Position numbers and translations under genes: made by a program. The notes below the pieces were generated by a model. It ran no database searches and was not told the DNA's origin. It was given only the letters and a program-made list of their open reading frames with translations. DNA of 64,000 bases. Origin: Bacteroidota bacterium. Lineage in GTDB: Bacteria; Bacteroidota; Bacteroidia; Chitinophagales; Chitinophagaceae. Positions 10,203 to 17,963 of the stretch are shown here, one piece after another (position 1 is the stretch's first letter; each line of letters starts with the position of its first letter). The stretch lies in NCBI GenBank assembly GCA_028876495.1, contig JAGWRO010000024.1, positions 1 through 64,000 on the forward strand. Reading direction: 5' to 3'.

Positions 10203-11245
10203 AGAATTAATTTTTCAGCATATTTGTGCGCCAACTGTAAATACGCATTTGCCCTGGTCAGCCATTTAGGTTCATCTTTATAGCCGGGTTCTGTTATATG
10301 CCTTGCAATAAGGTAAGTCCGAAGAAAAGCTTTCTTTGATTTATAAAAAAAGATCAACAATTCCGGGATTCTGTCAGCACTTACTTTTTGATAATAATCA
10401 AAAAATATTTTACCAGTAACATGGTCGCCCATCATTTCGCATTCCATATCAAGAAAAGATAATTCTTCGGCTATATCCATTATTCTTAATTCCGTACTGA
10501 ATTCCAATGCATCAATAAAAGCAGATTGAGGAACAAGACAAATATGTTCGGGTTTCAGGTCTCCATGCGCTTCAATGATTTTGCCATTCGCAACCCGGTT
10601 GTCAAAAAGTAAGTAATGCATATCTAAGAACTGAAGAAGTTTATTGGTAATTTGTTGGTTTACTGCAACCGGTAAATGGTAAACCGGTTTTATCAATTCT
10701 GCGTGCGTGGAAATCACTTCCTCTTTTAATTTTTTTCTGTGCAAGACCGGATCTGTTTTTACAGGGCTGGCGTTCTTATAAAATTCAGTCAATACCCGCG
10801 CTGCGCTTTCAATTAATGCCTTTTCGTGTTTTTTAGATTTTATGGCCAGGTCGAGAAAATTTTCTTCGGGGATGCGTTTCATTTTTACCAGCCAATCAAC
10901 AATTTGTCCTTTTCCATCAAGTTGTAGTTTTCCAACTTCATTAATCACAAGCGGCACTATCCCAAGATAGATATCGTTGGCTAACCTTTTATTTACGCGA
11001 ACCTCTTCCAGGCAATTTTTTAACCTGGCTTTCAACGTTTGAAAATCAAACAAACTATTGGTAACCGGCTTTTTAAGTTTATAAGCAAATTCATTTACCA
11101 AAAAAACCCATGACATATGCGTTTCTTTTACTTCCACGTTGGTGGCCTTTTCGGGATAGGCTGAGGGTTGCATTAAAAAAGAAACTTTTGCCTTTAGAGG
11201 CACTTCATTTTCTGCAACCAGCCCGGTATGGTTATTTGGTAACAT
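10199..11245 (-). CDS. Aminoglycoside-phosphotransferase-like kinase (COG2187-like)
   Basis: ETHMSWVFLVNEFAYKLKKPV, EAHGDLKPEHICL; paralogue of 12579..13586. Confidence 0.75.
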   Translation of the reverse strand: MLPNNHTGLVAENEVPLKAKVSFLMQPSAYPEKATNVEVKETHMSWVFLVNEFAYKLKKPVTNSLFDFQTLKARLKNCLEEVRVNKRLANDIYLGIVPLVINEVGKLQLDGKGQIVDWLVKMKRIPEENFLDLAIKSKKHEKALIESAARVLTEFYKNASPVKTDPVLHRKKLKEEVISTHAELIKPVYHLPVAVNQQITNKLLQFLDMHYLLFDNRVANGKIIEAHGDLKPEHICLVPQSAFIDALEFSTELRIMDIAEELSFLDMECEMMGDHVTGKIFFDYYQKVSADRIPELLIFFYKSKKAFLRTYLIARHITEPGYKDEPKWLTRANAYLQLAHKYAEKLIL

Positions 11246-11259
11246 CCAAAGTAATTTCT

Positions 11260-12231
11260 TTAATCATCGAACAACTCTGTAACTGATCCTCCTTCCTGCA
11301 TACGTTTTATAACTTCTGCAAAAAGCGGTGCGGCATCCAATACAATTACTCTTTTTTTTATCCCCGTGTTCTCCAATCTGAAAGGAGGAATCGTATTGGT
11401 AACTATTATTTGATCCAACGGACTTTGCAATAAAGCTTCATCCGGATTTCCGGTAAAAAGACCATGTGTGGCCAAAGCCAATACCTTTTTTGCACCCAAT
11501 TTTATACAAGCTGCAGCAGCCCTTGCAATGGTGCCACCGGTACTTATTAAATCGTCAATAATAATTACGGTTTTATCTTTTACTTCGCCGGTAACTCTTT
11601 CTCCGGACACCACACCACTGCTGCGGTATTTTTCCATAAACACCACCGGCAATTCTTTATTCAATTGTTTCGCCAGCGTACGTTGAAATTGATCTGCTCT
11701 CTTAATACCTCCGAAATCCGGCGACATAATTACGGCAGCATCCTCTTTAACTACCGGTAACAGGTAAGCGGCAAATAGTTTTCTTGCTTCGAGATTTTCT
11801 GACGGTATCCTGAATGCGTTTTGGTAAGCCTGTAGATTATGAACATCCATTGTTACCACGCTATCAATTCCTGATGCTTCCATTAAGCGGGCTATATACC
11901 GGGTTGTCACCGGGTCACGCGGTTTCGTTTTGCGGTCTTTGCGGGCATAACACAAGTAAGGCATTATAGCAGTTACCTTTTTGGCCGATGCATCTTTAAG
12001 CGCTGCAGTAAAGAACAGCAGGCGGCACAGTTTATCATTTGCACTTTGAGTAGTATCCGAATACAGAGAATGAATTACAAATACATCCTCGTTGCGCACA
12101 TTTTCGAGCGGCCTGGCTTTATGTTCGCCATCCTCAAACTCTCTTTCTTCATGCGCACTTAAAGGCATATTAAGGGCTGCGGCAACTAATCCGCCAAAAC
12201 TTCGGGTACCATTTAATGCAAAGACTTTCAT
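11260..12231 (-). CDS. prs: Ribose-phosphate pyrophosphokinase-like (divergent)
   Basis: MPYLCYARKDRKTKPRDPVTTRYIARLMEASG, IIIDDLISTGGT; probable start MKVFALNG at 12231. Confidence 0.85.
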   Translation of the reverse strand: MKVFALNGTRSFGGLVAAALNMPLSAHEEREFEDGEHKARPLENVRNEDVFVIHSLYSDTTQSANDKLCRLLFFTAALKDASAKKVTAIMPYLCYARKDRKTKPRDPVTTRYIARLMEASGIDSVVTMDVHNLQAYQNAFRIPSENLEARKLFAAYLLPVVKEDAAVIMSPDFGGIKRADQFQRTLAKQLNKELPVVFMEKYRSSGVVSGERVTGEVKDKTVIIIDDLISTGGTIARAAAACIKLGAKKVLALATHGLFTGNPDEALLQSPLDQIIVTNTIPPFRLENTGIKKRVIVLDAAPLFAEVIKRMQEGGSVTELFDD

Positions 12232-12277
12232 TTGGAAAACAGGAATTTTTAGGTTGAGATTATAGGTTGCCAAAGTT

Positions 12278-12342
12278 CAAAGGAACTAATAAATGAAGGC
12301 GCTTTCAATGATCTTAATTATAGCGATGATTGATTGTAATCA
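12278..12342 (-). promoter_or_regulatory. prs promoter: -7 TTCCTTTG (12278-12285), sites 12309-12320 (TGATCTTAATTA) and 12331-12342 (TGATTGTAATCA)
   Basis: 22 bp site spacing, 33 bp to the -7 centre, same geometry as other promoters here. Confidence 0.5.
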
Positions 12343-12365
12343 GAGAATTGAAGTAGCGTGCAAAT

Positions 12366-12431
12366 TGCTATCTGTCAGCAAATCGCCTGACCGTTATCAT
12401 TTGATGTGGGCACTTACCGGATTTATATTTG
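12366..12431 (+). promoter_or_regulatory. sRNA promoter: sites TGCTATCTGTCA (12366) and TGACCGTTATCA (12388), TTTG (12400) N20 TATATTTG (12424)
   Basis: Exact Bacteroidota TTTG-N20-TAnnTTTG preceded by tandem TGA-N6-TCA sites. Confidence 0.6.
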
Positions 12432-12437
12432 CATCAA

Positions 12438-12546
12438 TCGGGTTACAGATTTATTCTTGACCCGGATGGATTAAAGTAGATAATAGTATTTGCAAAAAGA
12501 TATGAAACTACTGTATCCCGGGATTGGTTAACACCAGTCCCTTTTT
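12438..12546 (+). ncRNA. Candidate intergenic sRNA (~110 nt)
   Basis: Consensus promoter upstream, 5' stem TCGGGT/ACCCGG-like (12439-12464), 3' terminator GGGATTGG-ttaaca-CCAGTCCC-TTTTT (12520-12546), no ORF. Confidence 0.5.
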
Positions 12547-12578
12547 ATTGAACGCGGTAATGAGATTTCTGAACTGTT

Positions 12579-13586
12579 TCAAAAAGCCTTTAAGTAATCA
12601 TCCATTAAGTCGAGGTATTTTGCGGCTGCTATCAATGCCTTTGTTTTATCTTTTTTGCTACCTGTAGATTTCGCCCTCAGGCTGTTAACTTTTGCGCGTA
12701 CGTTTGCCCGGTAGCTTTTATAATAAATAAAAAGCCTTTTGTCTTCGCTTGTTTTTATTGCCGGAAACAACAGGTTATAGTCCTCAATAAATAAATCTGA
12801 CAAATCTTTTCTGTCAAAGGCATCCAAATCCATACAAAGAAAAGCCACCTCATTCAATACATCGATTTGCCGGAAATCATCGTTGAATTCTATACAATCA
12901 AAAGGCACGGGAGCAGGCAATAAAAAAATGTTTCTTGAATGTAAATCGCCGTGGCAGTCCCTGTAAAAGCCGTCGCGAAGCCTTGCTGCCAGCAAGTCTT
13001 TGTTTTTTTCTATGAATGAATCTGATACTTCTATTGCATGATCAATCATATCTCCGTATTTGTCGCCCAATTGATCAGTCAAAAATTCTTTTTCTTGTTC
13101 CAGGTCGTTAAAATCCTGTTTTATTTTCAGGAAATCTTTTTTGGTAATTATTTCTGTTTGCCTGTGAAAATCCGCTATTTTCTCAGCCAGGTTTTTTATA
13201 TCAGATTTTGTTACCCGGTCCTTTATCAGCAGTTGATCCATTTGCTTTTCCCTGTCCAGCTTTTTCATTCTTACTGCATAATCTGCCAGGATTCCTTTCT
13301 TCCCTCCCATAACAAAATTTCCATGGTTTTCATATATGGGTTGCACATCAAGATAAATGCCTTCAGCCAGTCTTTTATTTAGTTCAATTTCTCTTTCACA
13401 AAAATGCTTTCGCATTTTAAGCGTCGAAAAATCAAGAAAGGAATAATGAACCGGTTTTTTGATTTTGTACACGAATTGATGGCACACAATTACCCACGAT
13501 ATATGTGTTTCAATTAATTCGCGCTTCCCGGAATCACCGGGAAATTCGCCATCTGAAACCAATTTATTGATCTCTTCTTTTGTCAT
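12579..13586 (-). CDS. Aminoglycoside-phosphotransferase-like kinase (COG2187-like)
   Basis: CHGDLHSRNIFLL, ETHISWVIVCHQFVYKIKKPV. Confidence 0.75.
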   Translation of the reverse strand: MTKEEINKLVSDGEFPGDSGKRELIETHISWVIVCHQFVYKIKKPVHYSFLDFSTLKMRKHFCEREIELNKRLAEGIYLDVQPIYENHGNFVMGGKKGILADYAVRMKKLDREKQMDQLLIKDRVTKSDIKNLAEKIADFHRQTEIITKKDFLKIKQDFNDLEQEKEFLTDQLGDKYGDMIDHAIEVSDSFIEKNKDLLAARLRDGFYRDCHGDLHSRNIFLLPAPVPFDCIEFNDDFRQIDVLNEVAFLCMDLDAFDRKDLSDLFIEDYNLLFPAIKTSEDKRLFIYYKSYRANVRAKVNSLRAKSTGSKKDKTKALIAAAKYLDLMDDYLKAF

Positions 13587-14077
13587 TCTTTACTTTTCAA
13601 ATAATCAACAGCCTTCTCAAGCATTTCTTTTATATTACTATTGGTTGACTGCAATACCAGGTGAATTTTCTTCAAAGGCTCATTTTGACTGCTGATAATT
13701 TTATAAACCTTAAAATCAGCTTCGCTGTAGCGCCTCTTTCTTTTTAATCTTTCCCTGGTGATACTTTCTGCTGCGGTAATTTCGATGAAATAAACACCTC
13801 CCCTTTTTTCCATTTCTTTTATAAATGGTTGCCTCGTTTCTTTTTTATGAAAGGTTGCATCCAAAATCACGTTCCTGTTTTGATCCACCGCTTCTTTCAT
13901 CCTTTGTAGCATCGCCTGGTAAACCGATTCCTTCTCCTCTTTAGAATAGGTTCTCTTTTTAAACATCTCTTTTCTTATCCGATCGCTGTTGATATAATCT
14001 GCCTGGATTTTTTTTGCCAGCCTTGAAGCAAAATAGCTTTTGCCGGAACCGGGTAAACCAAAAACTATTACTACCAT
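13583..14077 (-). CDS. P-loop kinase (AAA_33/COG0645-like)
   Basis: VVIVFGLPGSGKSYFASRLA; 4 nt overlap with the downstream APH-like gene. Confidence 0.8.
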   Translation of the reverse strand: MVVIVFGLPGSGKSYFASRLAKKIQADYINSDRIRKEMFKKRTYSKEEKESVYQAMLQRMKEAVDQNRNVILDATFHKKETRQPFIKEMEKRGGVYFIEITAAESITRERLKRKRRYSEADFKVYKIISSQNEPLKKIHLVLQSTNSNIKEMLEKAVDYLKSKE

Positions 14078-14132
14078 TAACGTTATTTTAGTTGCTCTAT
14101 GGAAATTGTTTATTTATTCTTCATGTCATTAA

Positions 14133-14909
14133 TCAAAAAGCGATAAAAAAAGGATTCCTCAGATCGGGCTTATTATAAGAAAGTTCGGATGCTAAGTCCG
14201 TTTGGTAAACACCCCGGTTAGAAGCGTTTAAAATTGCATGAGCCGCGGCAGTATCCCATTCCATGGTAGTTCCAAATCTTGGATAAACTTCAGCTTTGTT
14301 TTCAAGAAGCAGCATAAATTTTAATGAACTGCCGGCACTCATTATTTCAACCTTTTTAAACTGTGCTGAAAAAGTTTGCGTTTCTTTGGAAGGGTGCGAC
14401 CTTGAAGCAACCAACCTTATATTCTCCTTCGCCAGCAGTTCATCCAATGTTTTTCTCTTTTTTAATGGAAAGAATTGAATGGTTTCCGCGTGTTCTTTCT
14501 TAAAAATCCCATACCCTGCAGCGCCGGAATATAAAGACCCGGAACATGGCCTGTAAATAATGCCGGCCACAGGAACATTCATTTTCATCAATGCGATATT
14601 TACGGTGAACTCTCCATTTTTATGGATAAACTCTTTAGTGCCATCGAGAGGATCAATGAGCCAGAAATATTCCCATAACTTTCTTTCCTTAAAATCAACG
14701 TTTATGCCTTCTTCAGACAGAATGGGCAAACCGGTTTTACTTAAAGATTGGGTAACGATTTCATGAGCCGATTTATCCGCTCTTGTTATTGGGGTGGCGT
14801 TGTCTTTCATTTCTGTTGCAAATTCATCAGAATCATATATTTCCATTATTGATCTTCCTGCATCAATTGCTGCATTTTCTGCTATTTGAATGAGTTGCTT
14901 AAGGTCCAT
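14133..14909 (-). CDS. cysQ: 3'(2'),5'-bisphosphate nucleotidase CysQ-like
   Basis: LSEEG...WLIDPLDGTKEFIHKNGEFTVNIAL...WDTAAAHAIL. Confidence 0.85.
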   Translation of the reverse strand: MDLKQLIQIAENAAIDAGRSIMEIYDSDEFATEMKDNATPITRADKSAHEIVTQSLSKTGLPILSEEGINVDFKERKLWEYFWLIDPLDGTKEFIHKNGEFTVNIALMKMNVPVAGIIYRPCSGSLYSGAAGYGIFKKEHAETIQFFPLKKRKTLDELLAKENIRLVASRSHPSKETQTFSAQFKKVEIMSAGSSLKFMLLLENKAEVYPRFGTTMEWDTAAAHAILNASNRGVYQTDLASELSYNKPDLRNPFFIAF

Positions 14910-14928
14910 TATTTCATTTTTTCTGCGT

Positions 14929-14993
14929 TAAAGTTAAAGGAGGAATAATTGAAGATGAATGACGGTGGTCAATAGAATTAATGATTAATAAAG
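14929..14993 (-). promoter_or_regulatory. cysQ promoter: -7 TAACTTTA (14929-14936), site TGACGGTGGTCA (14960-14971), degenerate site 14982-14993
   Basis: 33 bp from site centre to -7 centre; half-site 22 bp further upstream. Confidence 0.5.
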
Positions 14994-15063
14994 TAAGCCC
15001 GCAAAAACAAAAAAGCCCTTTATGGTTTGTTTACTACGTTAGTGTAAATTGTGAAATAATTAT

Positions 15064-15861
15064 ATGGCAAGCCAAATTCCGACCATCAGAACGGTAAACG
15101 TGATAAGATATATAACGCCTTTGCGCGAAGGAGGTTCGCTGCCTGCCATTGCGGAAGCGGATGATGACTTTATGTATGTTATCAAGTTTCGCGGTGCAGG
15201 ACAGGGAAGAAAAGCGTTGGTAGCAGAACTGATAGGCGCTGAGATGGCAAGATCGCTTGGGCTGAAAGTGCCGGAAATTGTTTTTGCCAACCTTGATGAA
15301 GCATTTGGCCGCACCGAACCTGACGAAGAAATACAGGATTTACTCAAAGCAAGTGTCGGGCTTAACCTTGGTGTTCATTATCTTTCGCGCTCGATCACTT
15401 ACGATCCGGCAGTTTCGCCTGTTGATGCTAAACTGGCTTCGCAAATTGTTTGGCTTGATTGCCTGCTTACCAATGTTGACCGCACTTCGCGCAATACCAA
15501 TATGCTTATTTGGTATAAAGAATTGTGGCTGATCGATTTTGGTGCGTCACTCTATTTTCATCACTCATGGAACAACTGGAAAGAGCAGGCGGAAAAACCT
15601 TTTTTGTTCGTGAAAGATCATGTATTGCTGCCACAGGCGGCGGAGTTGGATACAGTAAACAAAGAATTTAAAAATATTCTTACCCAAGAATTGATAGAAA
15701 ATATTGTGTCTGCAATTCCCGACGAATGGTTGTCCGGGGAAACCGCTTTTCGGTCAGTGGAAGAACACCGGCGGGCCTATGTAGATTTTTTAGTAACGAG
15801 AATCGCTCATTCAGAAATTTTTGTAAAAGAAGCAAAGCATGCAAGGGAATCAATTATTTGA
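15064..15861 (+). CDS. HipA-family kinase-like protein
   Basis: FMYVIKFRGAGQGRKALVAELIGAEMARSLGL, LLTNVDRTSRNTNMLIW, LIDFGASL. Confidence 0.75.
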   Translation: MASQIPTIRTVNVIRYITPLREGGSLPAIAEADDDFMYVIKFRGAGQGRKALVAELIGAEMARSLGLKVPEIVFANLDEAFGRTEPDEEIQDLLKASVGLNLGVHYLSRSITYDPAVSPVDAKLASQIVWLDCLLTNVDRTSRNTNMLIWYKELWLIDFGASLYFHHSWNNWKEQAEKPFLFVKDHVLLPQAAELDTVNKEFKNILTQELIENIVSAIPDEWLSGETAFRSVEEHRRAYVDFLVTRIAHSEIFVKEAKHARESII

Positions 15862-16222
15862 GTACGCAGTTATCAGGATTGTACCCCGCGTTGAACGCGA
15901 GGAGTTCCTGAATGTGGGCGTGATCCTGTATTGCCCGAAACAAAAGTTTTTGAAGGCCAAATACCAGTTAAACAAAAAAAGAATCGCTCATTTCTGTGAT
16001 CAAATTGACATCGACGAACTGGAAGAACATTTAAAAACCTTTGAGCGGATAAGCCTTGGCGGAAAACAGGCAGGCCCGATCGGGCAACTTCCGATCGCCG
16101 AAAGATTCCGCTGGTTAACAGCAACAAGAAGTACGATTGTACAAACCTCAAAAGTGCACCCTGGCTTTTGTTCTGATCCGGAAGAAACGCTGGAAAAACT
16201 TTTTGAGCAGTTGGTGTTATAA
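15839..16222 (+). CDS. DUF3037 protein
   Basis: FEYAVIRIVPRVEREEFLNVGVILYCPKQKFL; overlaps the HipA-like gene by 23 nt. Confidence 0.75.
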   Translation: MQGNQLFEYAVIRIVPRVEREEFLNVGVILYCPKQKFLKAKYQLNKKRIAHFCDQIDIDELEEHLKTFERISLGGKQAGPIGQLPIAERFRWLTATRSTIVQTSKVHPGFCSDPEETLEKLFEQLVL

Positions 16223-16447
16223 ACGCTTACAAAATAAGAATTGGCGCTATTAGTTGGTTTACTATAAATTAATCATCTTCCCTTATTACTCATCATGCTT
16301 TTCCGGCTAACGAACTGGCCGGATACCGGTTTTTTGCTTCCGGATATAAAGTCAACGCTGCCGGTTATAAAACCGCGCCATACCGCGCTGTATTGTAATC
16401 TAAATTTAGGAATACGGGAACTCCATTTTACTACTTAAATACTTTAT

Positions 16448-16557
16448 TATGAAATGAAGCATAACAATTTTCTAGCAACTTAATACTAACCGCGATGAAA
16501 ATTTTTATGCGGAATTCCATGTGGCAAATAAATAACAATAAAAAATATACACATGAA
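16448..16557 (+). repeat. ~110 bp leader element, copy 1
   Basis: About 90% identical to the reverse complement of 40109-40217; both copies end at a start codon (aaaaaatatacacATGAAA). Confidence 0.9.
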
Positions 16558-17902
16558 AACATTCATTTTACTGCTGTCTTTAATTTGCTCAGGCAGCCTT
16601 TCAGCACAAAAAACGAGTGACCTACTAAAACAGCAGGCAGGAGAAGGCGTAAAGGAAGGCGCTTCCATTGCCACCCAAAAAACAGCAGATAAAGTCACCG
16701 ACAAAATATTGGGTAAATTGTTCAGCAAAAAGAATAAGAATAAAAATTCCAATAAGAATAGCAACAGCACAACTGCCGGCAACACTACCGCGCAGGCGGC
16801 TCCTTCCGCTAGCAACAGTGCCAATATCAGTTCCACCACCGTTTCAGACAACATCGCTACACCCGGAGGTACAATCAAAACTTACAGCAAATATGATTTT
16901 GTGCCGGGTGCAAAAGTGTTGGCCTATGAAGATTTTTCACAGGATGCCATCGGCGACTTTCCACTAAAATGGAATACCAACTCGGCAGGTGAAATTGTTA
17001 CCGCTTCAGGCCAAACAGGCAATTGGCTGATGCTTAACAAAAAAGGAATATTTATACCTGAATTTATCAACAACCTGCCCGATAATTTTACCCTTGAATA
17101 CGACCTTATTTACTTAGGAGGCAATTACCTTCCGTCTCTACAGTTACTGTTTTTATCTGCCGGTAATGGTAAGGATGGCAAGCAGGTTTTGAATGCGGAT
17201 TTTGGTTACAACAAGAGATCGGGCGTGAACCTCGGTATGCAACCTATCCCCCGCGACAAAGGGGGCATCGCCACTATTGACGCTTTCCAGGACGGAGAAA
17301 AAATGATGGGCAACCAAATCCAGTTTCAAAACGATGGCAACTCTAAAATAAAAGTTTCCATCTGGCGGCAAAAGGAACGCCTGAGGGTTTACCTGGATCA
17401 GAATAAAGTATTTGATCTGCCAAAGGCATTCCCTGCGGGCAAAACGTACAGCACGATGTTGTACCAGATTTTGGGCGACTTTATAGGAGGAGAAGAATAT
17501 CTCATCAGCAATATAAAACTCGCTATTGGAGATCCGGACACACGAAACAAATTATTAACCGAAGGAAAATTTTCCACCACGGGGATATTGTTTGATGTAA
17601 ATTCTGCTGTCATCAAACCTGAATCTTACGGCACCTTAAAAGAAATTGCCGGCGTATTGCAGGACAACACTAATGTAAAAGTAAAGATCATTGGCCACAC
17701 AGACAGCGATGGCGACGCCGCACAGAACCTGGCACTTTCCCGCAAAAGGGCGGAAGCCGTAAAATCAGCTTTAACTAATGAATTTAAGATTAACGCCTCC
17801 AGAATTGAAACGGATGGCAAAGGCGCTTCTGATCCGGTAGCTGATAATAAAACGCCGGAAGGCAAAGCGCAAAACCGCCGGGTAGAATTTGTTAAGTTAT
17901 AA
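16553..17902 (+). CDS. OmpA-family outer membrane protein
   Basis: Signal peptide; C-terminal GILFDVNSAVIKPESYGTLKEIA...IIGHTDSDG...NRRVEFVKL. Confidence 0.85.
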   Translation: MKTFILLLSLICSGSLSAQKTSDLLKQQAGEGVKEGASIATQKTADKVTDKILGKLFSKKNKNKNSNKNSNSTTAGNTTAQAAPSASNSANISSTTVSDNIATPGGTIKTYSKYDFVPGAKVLAYEDFSQDAIGDFPLKWNTNSAGEIVTASGQTGNWLMLNKKGIFIPEFINNLPDNFTLEYDLIYLGGNYLPSLQLLFLSAGNGKDGKQVLNADFGYNKRSGVNLGMQPIPRDKGGIATIDAFQDGEKMMGNQIQFQNDGNSKIKVSIWRQKERLRVYLDQNKVFDLPKAFPAGKTYSTMLYQILGDFIGGEEYLISNIKLAIGDPDTRNKLLTEGKFSTTGILFDVNSAVIKPESYGTLKEIAGVLQDNTNVKVKIIGHTDSDGDAAQNLALSRKRAEAVKSALTNEFKINASRIETDGKGASDPVADNKTPEGKAQNRRVEFVKL

Positions 17903-17963
17903 AAACAAAAGTGGATAAAGAAGCAGAAAGGAAAGAAATAGATGAAGGGAATATTCTAAATTT

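Noticed and set aside
16486-16878. 130-aa - strand ORF over the OmpA start and leader
   Set aside because: Antisense to a strong CDS; its tail is the leader repeat read in reverse
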